This document shows, in pieces, positions 23,501 to 34,695 of a DNA stretch of 64,000 nucleotides. Numbering within the stretch: position 1 is the stretch's first letter; every line of letters starts with the position of its first letter. The stretch is from Verticillium longisporum (lineage: Eukaryota > Ascomycota > Sordariomycetes > Glomerellales > Plectosphaerellaceae): NCBI GenBank assembly GCA_019188255.1, contig JAETXT010000010.1, positions 1,922,001-1,986,000 on the forward strand. The letters run 5' to 3'. A program made the translations under genes and the position numbers. The notes under the pieces were generated by a model that did no database searches, was not told the origin of the DNA, and was given only the letters and a program-made list of their open reading frames with translations.

Positions 23501-24048
23501 CTTCCTTTTCCTCCTTGTCCTCCCCCATCGCCTCGAACCCTCCGTGCCACTCTTTCCATTTCACCCCTCCCCCCGTCCCCGTTTGCGTCTCCTCATTGCT
23601 CAACCGCACACCAACCACCTGCAATATCGACTCAAGAAAGCTTGCGAAGCCTCTCAACAACAGCGTCACTAGAGTTCCCAGAACCAGGCGTTTTGAACTC
23701 GTTCCTCTCTCTTATACACAGCCACGCGCAACCCCAACTATAACATCACTCATTAATACCGGCCACGCATACACAACACAGCCTGCTCGAATCATCCTAC
23801 AACATCACGCCCGCCTTGTGAAACTCCCAATCTCGTCTTGCTTGCCCCATTCGTCCCATCGTCTGTCTCGAGGATCGCCCGGATCATTCCACACACGAAA
23901 AAAAAGGAGTTCAGACGTCGAATCCTCATAACCACCGCAAATTCCGCATCAGCCCGACACATTATACGCTTCTGTGCAGCTCAAAGCAGTAGAACTACCA
24001 TCCACCCAGTTGCTTTCAAATCATCCTACCGCCCTATCTACCGTCACA
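20598..24048. other. Long intergenic region between PHO89 and the small basic protein gene
   Basis: No supported gene. The first 700 bp are the presumed PHO89 promoter. From about 23,450 to 24,045 the plus strand is strongly C/T-rich and poor in G, typical of a long 5' leader of a well-expressed fungal gene; it feeds into the ATG at 24049. The segment between (21.3-23.2 kb) shows only short chance frames. Confidence 0.5.
21221..21241. promoter_or_regulatory. Paired CACGTT sequences upstream of PHO89
   Basis: AACGTG at 21221-21226 and CACGTT at 21236-21241 are inverted copies of the CACGTK core bound by Pho4/NUC-1. They sit about 625-645 bp upstream of the symporter ATG. Function is inferred; six-base sites arise often by chance. 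Confidence 0.3.
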
Positions 24049-24429
24049 ATGTCGCCCGGTGGACTCATCGACCGCCTCCAGGCCTCCATCCAGCAGAAGA
24101 TTGAGCTCTTCCGCCTCGAGCAGCGCTACACCCGCCGTCGCAACCGTCGCTCCACCTTCCAGTCGAGTGCCGTCTATGTTGATGGCGAGTATGTCTACCA
24201 GACCCCCAACTCGACTGGCTCCTCCACTTCCACCTCCGACTCGGGCCGCATCAATGCCCTTCACACCGCCGAGCCCGCTGGCGCCCCCGTCACCTCTACG
24301 CCTCTCAAGGAGAAGAGGTTGAGCCGGCGCATCTCCAGCCTTGCGGGCTTCAACTCCGTTGGCAAGGCCCAGGGCGCGAGGCAAGACTGGGGCACCAGCG
24401 TCAGTGTTGCTGAGGTTCAGCAGCGGTAG
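24049..24429 (+). CDS. Small basic conserved fungal protein, unknown function
   Basis: A single-exon frame of 126 residues follows a long pyrimidine-rich leader and a good start context (CACAATGTC). The N-terminal half has an amphipathic segment (LIDRLQASIQQKIELFRLEQ), a cluster of Arg (RYTRRRNRRSTF) and a VYVDGEYVYQTP strand. The C-terminal half is Ser/Thr-rich with basic patches and ends without a membrane segment or signal peptide. The region reads as truly coding: codon third positions are strongly C-biased. I believe similar short proteins occur in other Sordariomycetes, but I cannot name a family. No function is proposed. Confidence 0.72.
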   Translation: MSPGGLIDRLQASIQQKIELFRLEQRYTRRRNRRSTFQSSAVYVDGEYVYQTPNSTGSSTSTSDSGRINALHTAEPAGAPVTSTPLKEKRLSRRISSLAGFNSVGKAQGARQDWGTSVSVAEVQQR

Positions 24430-27085
24430 ACTGTTTTCATCGGCTCACGACGACGTGGGGTATTGGACAGTACGACGGCGCGCGCGCATGAGAGAGGAGA
24501 GGAAGAGAGGCGTCTATGAGCGACTCGATACGACTGCCTAACTATGGAATTAGATGGGGCTACGCCTGGATACCGGCAGCAGATGCTGGCCCGGCCCAAC
24601 AATGGATACCCGGCCTTGGTCGCCGCGAGGCGACCAGAGTTGTCTGTCTCAGCACGATAGAAGCATCGCTCTCGGCAAGACGACACACGACGGCCGTAAC
24701 ACTCATTCTTTACGATTTTCCTTTTTTGTCATACTTCTTTACTGTTGGACTGCACCAAAAGACCACGACACCTGTTTGGCAGCATTGGAGGGGGTTCTGC
24801 TTCTTTCCAACACGCATTGGTTCGCCAGATATGCCCGCCTCATGATCATCTCGATCTGCGGCTACATGCGCACGAGGCACCTTTTACGAGCAACGGTCGG
24901 CAGTTGTCGTACGATGACGACTGATCCTTGATTGCCTGCATACCTTTCTGATTGTAATTCGCGTGCGGGACCTTGAGTACCACAGTGTTGGCTGCTGATA
25001 GATATGGCGAGGGTGTCGCATGGGGAAGTCGTATCAGGGCATTTCTGTACATAGATGTTTCGGAATGTACGAGCATGAATGCATGCATTTTCTACCTTAC
25101 CCCTTCCGCCATTTTTCCGCTTTGGTTGCGACTTCGACTCGATTCAGTTAAGGTGCAAGCCACGGATTCTTGTTGCTCTCTTTGCGTCATGATACAGGTC
25201 AGCGCCCAACCCGCCAGAGTTTATTAGAAAAAAACTACCAAATAGACACCCACCCGGCCTGACGCCCAGATGGGGGAGAGGGAATCACAAGCCCAGTCGT
25301 GAGTGACGCTGTCAAATGTCTCAGACCTTGCAAGCCTGTCGATCGTCTTCCGACCCGCCCGATTCGCGTCTTTCCACGCGTCGACGACTCGTAGCGCCCG
25401 AGAGGGGGGCGGGGGCGGTGTAAGTTCTCGTCAAAAGGGAGACAGAGAGAGGAGGGAGGGGGCGGGGGAGGGGTCGGATTTCCAAAGCACCCCTCCCCTT
25501 CCCCGAAGTCTCCGATCTCCTGGAATGTTTCGTCCACCTGGCGCTTTGTCTTGCATGATTCCTATGAGCCCATTGTCTCTAGCCCGTCATTCTTTTATCT
25601 CTTTTTGCGGCCTTGACTTCCCTCTTCCTTCTTCCGGCAAGCCCTGTTAGCGGACCTGACTGCCGCTGAAATATGGGCCTTCCTGTATCCATGTGTGCAA
25701 GGGACGGTTAGTGTTTCCATCTTGATTGGGTTTCTACTCTTTCAGTCTGTCTTGCACGCCGCGCGGGTGGTGCCCTGTTCGGATGCGAGGGCGCTAGTTG
25801 GCGATCTGTGACGGTGGCTGCTCGAGCCGTGGGCGCGGGTTTGCAGGGCGGCCCTCGCGGCGGAATGGATTGGACTTTGCAAGCATGATGGCTGCTTTGC
25901 CTCTTTGACGATGTGGCTTGGATGGTGTCTGACGCTGACGATGCGGGGGTGGGAGGATAGGGAGCCGTCTGCTTGGCGTTTGCGAGGTGGACAAACGGAC
26001 CGCTCGACTGGGCTGCCCTATCCCGGGTTGTGACGGACTGGAAGGGAGGCTCTGTTGGCATGGTTTTTTGCTGGCAGGACGAAGATGCACAGCCCGAGCT
26101 TGTTAGGTGACGCAGCTATGGAGATTGACCTATCCCTTACAGCCCTTGCCTCCTCGACTGAACCTTCGAGTCATACGGACCGTGTCACCTGGAACGGCAT
26201 TTTCCATTTTCGAGATAGGTAAGGCCTTTGTGCCGGGTGGGCTGAGCTGGAACTGTCAAGATATGAAAATCATGCCGTGACTACCTGAACGAGAAATGGC
26301 ACATATGAAGACGCATGCCGCCTGCTTGATCTGGAGCCGCATGATCATGTTGACTGGAGAACATGCACCCGGGCAACAGACTATTCGGCTGGGAAAATTT
26401 GTATTTGTGGGTTGATACTAGGTAACTATGCTTTCACCGGTCATCAGGCTGCAGGGGATGTGAGGCAAGCGTCTGACTGCCCATACTTCCAGACCCTCAT
26501 CAGAGTCACAAGTGCGAGCTCCAGGTGTAGTACATTCATTTATGAGTCTTGGGTTTTCCATTGATTCTTACGTGCTCGAATCGGCCTTGTCCGCCGTCAC
26601 TCAGCTGCCCGGATTCGACCAAGTCGGCGCTGTGGTATTGCAAGATGACGAACATGTACTGATAGGCTTGCGGTGGGTAAACCGCATAATCTTATCCCTG
26701 TATTAGGATGTACGTCGTATTTCATCGTGGTATAATGTGCGGGTCATCGTCCGTATCCGGGCCGTGGGACTATTGCTGATAAGATGGAATGACTTGCTGA
26801 ACAGGGTCACATCCCTATGGTCGTTGGCAGCTACCGGAACCATAATTGAAAAAGGGATAAAGTATAAGCTGTCGCGTCGCGTGTCTCCGCGCTTTGTGGG
26901 TTATGCGCTGATGCGACTGACAACTTCCAATAGTGGGTGCGGTGACCATTTGCAAAAGGAGCCAAATTGGGGATGGACCGTCGACTCGGTATCAACAACG
27001 AGACGATTCAACGAAGAAAATGTCAACGACGCTTCTTCATGAAATCGAAGGCAAACCTTTGCATTCGGGCTCTCGACTTCGTCCT
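24430..27085. other. Intergenic region without a supported gene
   Basis: It holds the 3' region of the small basic protein gene and then mixed sequence. Two proline-rich frames overlap on the minus strand at 25.7-26.1 kb, but neither has a recognisable start context or domain, so neither was called. Confidence 0.5.
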
Positions 27086-27698
27086 CTAGCAATGGTCAAA
27101 CTGTTCTTCGCCGATACCACCGCCAAACAGGAACGTCCCCAAGAAGATGCCTCCCAATACTGATGCACAATAGCCCGCGTTCATCGTCATGATGGCCAGC
27201 ATCCTGTTTCGTCACGTCAGTCCCCCCTCTCTCTTGCCTCATTTCGGAAAGCGCATGCACTCACAGCAGGTACCCCAACATGGCAATGCCGACTTCGAAA
27301 AACGCCCTGCCCGCTCTGATCAGGAGGCCCATCGCCCGAGAGCGCGCCGTTGTCCTGAGCGGCCCCATCTCCCTGGACCGCAGCGAGCGCTCCGGCTTCG
27401 GCGCCTCGCCGGCACCGTCCTCCTCGCTGTTCAGCCGCTGCAATTCCTCCCCGACCTGCGCCCTCGCCGCCTGCGCTTTGCGCTTCGCCCACAGCCGGTT
27501 CTCGAGAAAGGGCTTGACGGCGAGGAGGGATCGTAGCGTCAGGGCGATAAAGGCGAGGAGGATGCAGTTGCCGACGTAGATCGCCTGACTGGGCTCCGCC
27601 GTCGAGAAGAGAGGGGTCGAGGTCGAGACTTGAAAGATGACGGGCATGTGATGGCCTGTTGCTGCTGGAGCAGCGTCGCGGGTGTGGTCGTGTGCCAT
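27086..27698 (-). CDS. Ctr-family copper transporter
   Basis: On the minus strand the exons are 27698-27265 and 27203-27086, joined across a 61 bp intron (GTGAGT...AACAG); the product is about 183 residues. The short His-containing N-terminus (MAHDHTRDAA... GHHMP) leads into VIFQVSTSTPLFSTAEPSQA, typical of Ctr2/Ctr6-like proteins. Helix 1 follows (YVGNCILLAFIALTLRSLLA), then a charged cytoplasmic loop of about 60 residues, helix 2 with the copper-relay MLAIM (Met-x3-Met), and helix 3 with a GxxxG packing motif (VLGGIFLGTFLFGG). The chain ends in His-Cys, a common terminal copper ligand. Such proteins form trimers that carry Cu(I) across the plasma or vacuolar membrane. An in-frame upstream ATG at 27794 would add 32 Arg/Ser-rich residues; I prefer 27698. 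Confidence 0.9.
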
Positions 27699-30131
27699 GT
27701 TGGTGATCCGACGTTCTCTGTTGGAGAGACAGCTGATGCCAGGGCCCGATACGGAGGTGCTTCGTCGAGAGAAGCTTCGTCGGGAGAAGAGCAAAGGCGT
27801 CCCTGTTTCAAGGAATGCCGATTGAGCTATTCGGGCTCTTGATGCCGCTGTCTTGCATCTACGTCTACTGGGAGAGAAGACGGCTCAGACAAGATGCGTG
27901 TCGTCGTTGGGGCACCACGCTTATGGCCTCAGGAGTGCTGCTGCCAGCAGGGGCTGGTGTCAGTACGGCTCCTGTTCGTGTTTATGCTTTCCCCATGCCT
28001 GATGAGCGGGTTGTCGGCTGCTGGCCAGGGCCCCGCTTGGCTTGCCGTACCTACATGGAGGCATGGAGTGAGAGGGCCCCCAATGCGGCTATGTCTAGAG
28101 AGGTGAAGAACGGAGAATTCATTGGTGGGATCGCCAGCTTCTGAGGCGAAGCATGAGGTAATCTCAAAAGCCATCTATGTACATTTGCGGGTGTTGGTGC
28201 GGTGGCCGTGAAATGCGAGGGCATTTGAGAAGGTTTTCCGAAAGGGGGCCGGATGGACGCCAGTCGTCATGTGGTTGGTTGGCTTTTGTTGGGTGCCTTG
28301 ATGGTCCAGTGCTCCGCCCACCTTCATACCCAGGACTCCCCTTGGCGAGGTCGAAGAGCCTAGACTGGCTTTCGTCACGGCAATGGAGGATGTTTCGTCC
28401 CTTGAATCAAGCTCTCCCGGTGGAAGGCATCTGTTCGCTCGATCTGCAGGGACGTCAGCCCTACGGGTCGATGTTGTGAAACTGGTCATTTGCTGGATCG
28501 TGGACCACCCGCTTGGATCAGGTTCTCTTGGCGGCTAGATCAGCTGCCACCACCTGTCAGGGGACATCTTACAAACGCCGATGCTCTGTCTCTTGTACTC
28601 GTAGAGGATCTATCATGGACCGCTGCCCTGACAATAGCACAGTGGCATGCTGTCGTTGAAATACGTTTAATGTGAAAAGAAGTAATTGGGATGTAGAACA
28701 TTCTGTATGGGGATTTGCGGGTGAGTGAAGCTGCAGCTCACAGCATACGGCACATAACAGGCCAGCTGACATGGCTCCCAATCGACATGACAGCGATGCC
28801 TGCAAATGGTCGCACCGATTCCAGGTCCTGGCTATTGAGCTCTGGGATGAAACTTGTCAAGGAATAGATGCTTCATCCCTGAAGTACCCATCATGTAGAC
28901 AGGACACTTCCTCCGAGGCAGCTGGCATTATTACTATCCGTAGGCAGCCACTAGACGTCATTTGATTATATGGTCACGGCTTTTCTCTCACTATCATTTG
29001 AGCAAAGACTGAACTGTTGCTCGCCAATCCATTTAGTCTTCTATTCCTTCATACCCGAAGGGTCTTTTCGTCTTGGTGACACTGCGCCTGATTCCCGTGA
29101 TCTCAGTTGCTTCGGCTTCGTTAACGGTGGGATGCTACACCCGATTGACAGGGGCGCAAGCGGGTGATAAGGAAAATGGCTCAGCCAAAAGTCTCTTACC
29201 AACGACTGGCTGGCGGGCGGTTTGCAAAACAAATGAGACGTACTGAATGCTTCACCCCAACCCATCTACCTTAAATGACTGCACAACACTACTACAAGAC
29301 ACCTGCTAGATCTAAAATTATAGTAGCTATTAAGAATACAGACCAGCGTAATATTCCCTATTTCAAACGACGGCTTTTTGCCTAGAATGAAGTTCTGTAG
29401 TCGTTGCAAAAATGCAGGGCTGGATAGCTGGGCAGGAGCTATGGTTATGGGGGAGGGACTCGGTACGTCTCATTTTTTTGGCAAACCGCTTGGCTGATCT
29501 GGATTCTGCTTGGGTATCCTCAGCCCCTAGAGCACCAAAGTCCTAGGCCGATTAAATGGCTGTAGTGCAAGTTGGTGGGTCGGTGAGAGGCTTGTGTGGG
29601 CTATTTCTTTCTATCAACCGCTTCAGGAAATACACCCCTCCTCATGACAAATGTCTTCAAAGAGTGAGCTAAGACATTGGCAGGGAATCACTGCAGCTTC
29701 CTTCTGGCCGCACATTATACTAGTCACATCAACGGAGGACGAGTCAAGCACACGTCCGAAGTGGATTGGTTGTGTGCCGAAAGCCCGGAAGCATCCGCCA
29801 TGAATCGCGTTCTCAGATTGGCTGATCCTTGATCGGGTGAGACGGTCCCCACGGGGAAGGTCATTGACACATATCATCGAATCAATGGTTGACGATGCCA
29901 CTAACATTACGGCTGTCTGGGTCAGTATCTAAGTTGCTGTGAAGGCTATGCGCAAGCACAAATTAAGACGGCTTTTTGAAAGTGACCACATTAATTTTAA
30001 GCCTAGAAGCCTAGAATCCCAAGTCTCAATACCATCTAGTTTACCTGGGCATACATGAAATTGCAAGACATTCCGCAAATGCAATCAACAGGCCAAAACG
30101 GAGGATCCTAGAAGCCACTCTGGGTTGACGT
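27699..30131. other. Intergenic region, partly AT-rich
   Basis: No supported gene. The first few hundred bases are the promoter of the copper transporter and contain GAGCAAA (27789-27795), the reverse complement of the Mac1-type core TTTGCTC. Around 29,270-29,400 and 29,950-30,060 the sequence becomes AT-rich with many TpA steps, and both segments contain GACGGCTTTTTG. This may be degraded repeat DNA, but no element ends or frames remain. Confidence 0.4.
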
Positions 30132-30680
30132 CTAGTTGGCTTCAGAGCCCTGAGCGCCGCACTTCTTGGAACAGTAATAGTTCATCTTCAATCCAGAGTT
30201 AGCATGCCACGTGTTTCCCCGACAAGAACTCTTGAATATACCTCGTCGCCGCCAATGTGCCAACCAGCAGAGTTGCAGCCGAGGCCATCCTACAACAAGA
30301 TCAGTAAAACGCAAGTTGAGGCAGTATGGGACCAGGATCCATACGAAGGTGCAGTCGGGGCACTTATCCCACTGTTTATTTCCAGTGTTGCGCTGGCGGT
30401 AGAGGTTGCACGCGCACCGTGTCGCCTCAGGAAGTATCTCGTAGTTCTTGGCCCAGTTGTAGCTGGCGCTCCAACCTGTGCCGCCGATGGGAGCAGACTT
30501 GCGGTTTGTCACGCACACAGCCACCTTGTGCAAGTCGGCAAGAGCGCTGCCGAGAATATGGTGTCAGTCCAGAGACCTTCGACCTCCTCTCTTAGATCGC
30601 AAAGAAGCTTGAAGATGGGACTTGACTTACCCGCCGGCAAGCATAAGAGCAACTGCAAAGGTGGAGTAAAGGTAATGCAT
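30132..30680 (-). CDS. Small secreted 8-cysteine protein, candidate effector
   Basis: Four exons on the minus strand: 30680-30631, 30546-30345, 30289-30242 and 30185-30132. Introns of 84, 55 and 56 bp all have GT...AG ends and keep one frame; the product is 117 residues. It begins with a signal peptide (MHYLYSTFAVALMLAGGALA). The mature part of about 97 residues has eight cysteines, enough for four disulfides, spread through segments such as VAVCVTNRK, TRCACNLYRQ, DKCPDC, DGLGCNSAGWHIGGDE and YYCSKKCGAQGSEAN. Aromatic residues and Asn/Gly are frequent. The exon structure, with junctions at conserved-looking positions, strongly supports a real gene. I recognise no named family; size, secretion and cysteine content fit an apoplastic effector or antimicrobial-type protein, which is inference. 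Confidence 0.85.
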
Positions 30681-31613
30681 CTTGTGATAAGTTGGCCGCG
30701 TGTAGAAGCTAAAGATATGAAGAATAAAGAACTTGGTTCCGAAAGCATAAGGTATGTGGAATCCCGCTCGTTCTTATGCTGTCAATCTGCCCCCGATCAA
30801 TCTTGAGGAAACCTTTGAGCAGGCCATCATTTTGCAGGCTAAAAGCTAGTCATCAGGAGCATAAACGTATCGTGACCGTCTGCAATGCCGGGCACGCCGA
30901 GCTCGCAGCCACCTCATTTACTCGGCATTACGGCCGGTGCCTGACGTCGAGCACTCGCATTATCTTGGATCTCATCATATTAAAGAGGCAGGTGTCTTTC
31001 AGGCGGTGGAGTATTCACGACGTTGACAAGTGACAGTCGCAATAAGAAGCACCTGACGAGACCTTGATTCATGTAACACGAGATTTATTCAGGGCCGGCC
31101 AGCGAATGTATCTAGTCATGAACAATCAGGACAACAGGGTCGACTCCTGCTACTCCGATTATAAGCTTATCGGTAGCCTTCCTCTCGACTAAACAGGCAA
31201 AGAGCGATCCTGGTAATGTCTGATCAGATATGGATATCGACCTGACCCATGACTTTTGGCTCCTGAAATAGTTAGTGCTCACCAAAGGGGTGTGGAGTTG
31301 CAATATAATTAATGCAGCAACCTTGACTCAGTTTCACAGCTTTGCGGGATGCTTTTGAAAACAGAGATAGCAGGCTTCTCAACTGTAGTTAGACCACAAA
31401 AAAAAAAAAAAAATGAGCTGATTGTGTGACCGATTACTCAACTGGCCAAATGCCGTGGCTCCATCTTGGCACACGGCGCGAGGAATGAGTTGTCATTCAA
31501 CCTCTGTCTATAAAACCCATCATGAGGTGGTCTTGTCTGGGAATTTTGACCGATCATCACCGTCATTCATCCATCCACCAGTCTCATCCTTGTTTCTCTC
31601 TTGTCTATACACA
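30681..31613. other. Divergent intergenic region
   Basis: Shared upstream space of two secreted-protein genes, the 8-Cys protein (minus) and the beta-rich protein (plus). It contains a run of 16 A at 31398-31413. No gene is supported inside it. Confidence 0.5.
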
Positions 31614-32451
31614 ATGATCACCACCCACTTTGCCGGCCTTTTCCTGGCCTCCGTGGTTGCCGCTGCCCCGTTCATGTCGGAGCGCGACTTGAACGCTACG
31701 GTTTGGACTCCTGATCACGAGCTTCAGCCAAACGAAGTGATCGTCTACGGCAATGGGCGGAGTAGGTTATATTGAGCCACGGTTCCATTGAGATTCCTAC
31801 TAACAGCTTGCAGTGGAGGTTATTCAAGAGGACACTTGGCTCGCTCTGCTGGAGTCTGAGGGTGTCTCGGTCGGAACACCTGAGGTCGACCACGCCTATC
31901 TTGAGGCTCGCGACCTCGATACCTCAGAGGCTGAGAGCCATGTCCTCCAGACCCGGCAGTGTGCGTCAACCACGTCTTTTGTCACCGACAAAATTGAACG
32001 ATTCATCGACTGGGACGTGCAGATGTCCCCCGTTGTCCTCGGTGTGGGAAAAGGCTTGACTGTTGCCGTTGCTTCGAGCTACAGCGTCAGCAACAGCGTT
32101 TCCGTCTCTGCTGGCCTTGATCTCAAGTTCATTAAGGACAGGCTTGGCGGAACCCTCGGCGTCAACTACTCGCGTACCTGGACCACCCAGGCCTCCGTCA
32201 CCCTGTCCGGCGTCGTACCTAACGGCCAGGCCGGTGTTTGGATCACCAAACCTTGGACTACTCGCCGTTACGGCCGTACTTTCCAAGGCTGTATCGGCTC
32301 GCTGCGTGAGACGGGTACTTTCATGGCTGACTCGCACGACGAGGGCAGCTACGAGGGCGTGAGGTGGGTTTCTGGTGGCATCTCTATGTGCCTCAAGAGG
32401 CAGCGCACTCTTCCACTGACCCGCTGCCATGGATCGGGCGCTTTCCGTTAA
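31614..32451 (+). CDS. Secreted beta-rich protein of unknown function
   Basis: Exons are 31614-31761 and 31814-32451, with a 52 bp intron (GTAGGT...TTGCAG); the product is about 261 residues. A signal peptide (MITTHFAGLFLASVVAAAP) is followed by a short region with PNEVIVYGNGR. From about residue 140 there are long stretches of alternating polar and apolar residues, for example VAVASSYSVSNSVSVSAGLD and TLGVNYSRTWTTQASVTLSG. A Pro-Asn-Gly-Gln-Ala-Gly turn and a Cys pair near the C-terminus follow. This pattern is what beta-hairpins of aerolysin/ETX-MTX2-like proteins look like, but I see no diagnostic motif and claim no toxin activity. It may belong with secreted proteins called effector-like in plant-pathogenic ascomycetes; that memory is weak. 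Confidence 0.82.
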
Positions 32452-33412
32452 GACATGAATCATTCTACGCAGCGGATGATCATGCAGCCCGGCCAAAGTC
32501 CCATTGATGATCACGCGGTGGATCTGTAGTCAAGGGGCCCGTGGTACGAGATGGCATCGGCATGTGTGATGGTCCTTCCTGATCTTGAGTTAGCAGGGCG
32601 TAAAGGGTGGCAACGTGGGGACGGACCTGGATTAGACGATGAATGCGGGAACGGCCCTAGTCGGGTCCCGGAGACCTAATGCATAGTGTAGGCGGGGCCA
32701 GACGTGAGAGGGCTTCAAGAGATCCTCATTCACTGCATCGCTGCTCTCGAGAGGGGAGTGTCATGGGTAGTTCTTCGGGGTCCCTCGTGATGCGCAACAA
32801 ATTTCGCGGGTTTGTACGTCCCCCTGGTCCACAACCCCTCCCCCGCCGCATCAGCCCTAGGCTACTGCCGTTATACATGTACAATACACCATCAAATGAC
32901 TCGACCTTGGGACCGCTTCAAGCGACAGAAAACACCGAGCATGATTCTCGAGGCCCGTGACCATGCCCTCCATAGATAACCTAAAGTGGCTTGGTGCGGT
33001 TGGTGCGCAACAGTTGACTCGCGCCAGCCGACCAGCCAGCCATCTTTATGATCATCAAGGCCCACATCACCCAATTGCAGTTGACTAGCAGATCTACTTT
33101 GCAACAGGCAAGAAAGTCAGAGGCGGGTCTGTTGTCACTGCTGGTTGTGGCGTTGTGACGCTCTTTGACACCAGGTGAATGTAGTGCGAGGGCACGTGGC
33201 ATTCACGTCGGCGTACTTGGTGACACTCGGTATGGAGGAGGCCCCTATCATGTATCCAGTCGAACAGTGTACAGAGCAAATCAACCTTTTTCAAGCTCCC
33301 AATCACAAATCTCGCAGCGTTTTCCAGAAAATGGCAGTGCTGCGAAGTAACATTAACCTGGATCAGTTAGCGATGAGACTTCGTGGTTCACATTGCATGA
33401 TGAGAATCTCTG
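32452..33412. other. Convergent intergenic region
   Basis: Space between the 3' ends of the secreted beta-rich protein gene and the phosphatase gene. Nothing coding is supported. Confidence 0.5.
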
Positions 33413-34695
33413 TTACAGCCACTTACAATTACAGCTCGTGTGTTCGTCCGAAACCTTGGGATACGAGTCAAGGCCATACGTAGCATTGAGCGCCACAGAG
33501 CCTGTAGCTCGGCCGTCTTCCAGGAGGTTCCATGTCTCGACCTCGAAGTGCTTGAGTCCCTCCCGGGTCACGAGGACCTGTCGAGCTCCCCGAATCCAGC
33601 TACCGTACCCGCCGTATCCTGTGTGTTGGCCAAAGCATAAATTCACGCCGTTCCCCTCAATATCCACACCACTCACAGCTTTGTCCCACTTGTAACACCA
33701 AGTGTTTCCGTGGTCGTGGCCTGAGAAGAGCGCAATCATACCTGGTGTCGAGGCTATGGCTTCCATGAATGGGGCATCCTGACCTCCATATCTGCACTTC
33801 GCGTTTGGTTTACCGTCTGGGCACCATCCTTGGGCCTGCTGCGAGAGTGGGGTATCGTAATTGATGCCAGGCTGGTGATTGGGGTGTACGCCCGACAATT
33901 GAAGCGCCTGGGATGCTTGCGTGGGGATATGAACGAAACCGAGAGACGGTATGGTCTTGCCGAAGCGTTGGGCGATGCGTGCATGAGATGTTCTAAACCA
34001 TTCGACGACGGATGAATCGACCCAGTTAGGGTGGCTAACATCCGCGCCGTTCGCTTGACGCTCCTGAACCTTGAACCCGCCTCGGCTGTCAAAGAACCAC
34101 AGTAGTAGTTCGGGGACACAATCGCAGTGGTGGCAGTCCTCGGCATACACGGGTAGATAGTAGTTGGTTACGCCGGCATTATCGTCAGCGACCATCCTCC
34201 GCGTACGGGAGTTCGAAAATCGCTTCTCGCGCTCAAAGATACCTTGACCAGAGACATTGAACTGATAATCGTGATTTCCATAGGTCGAAGCCCAAGTGAG
34301 ATTTCTCTCGATGAGAGGAGCAACCATCACGTCAACGTAATGGGTGCTGTTCTCAAAGAACAGATTCTCTCCGGTGACTAGGTCTCCATTCAAAACGACG
34401 AGATTTGGCGGGTTAGTGTCTAGGACCGTGTTCATGACCTCGAGCGTTTTGGCATCTTGAGCAGGCCCCCATGACTCCCATGAATCTGAGAATCCTCCGT
34501 CAGTATTTGAGGGTGGCGTCGGTCAGGGTTGGGACTCATGCTTTCGCCAAAGTGCAAATCTTGCATGACAGAAATCTGGAAGGTGCCGTCCTGACTAAAG
34601 CGCAAGGGGGCGTTGTATCTATCACGAGTGTTCGAGCGGTCCTTCGAAGAGGCCGCCACCGCTGCTGCTGAAAGGGCTACTAGCAACAATGCCAT
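33413..34695 (-). CDS. Secreted calcineurin-like metallophosphoesterase
   Basis: On the minus strand the exons are 34695-34542 and 34485-33413; the product is about 408 residues. The N-terminus is a signal peptide (MALLLVALSAAAVAAS). All metal-binding motifs of the superfamily are visible: MQDLHFGE (Asp-x-His), VVLNGDLVTGEN (Gly-Asp), TYGNHDYQF (Gly-Asn-His-Asp), GFVHIPTQ and ALFSGHDHGNTWCY (Gly-His-x-His). The C-terminal half has several cysteines (CHHCDC, WCPD, NLCFG), fitting an extracellular phosphatase related to Dcr2/Sia1-like and purple-acid-type enzymes. The two halves are in different frames; a 56 bp intron from 34541 to 34486 with an ACTGAC branch point and CTCAG acceptor restores the family sequence SWGPAQDAKT, but its donor reads GC. 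A weak GT donor six bases further in would keep the same frame. Confidence 0.88.

Noticed and set aside
25708..26090. Two overlapping proline-rich minus-strand frames
   Set aside because: Low-complexity products in two competing frames, no signal peptide or domain, no splice logic.
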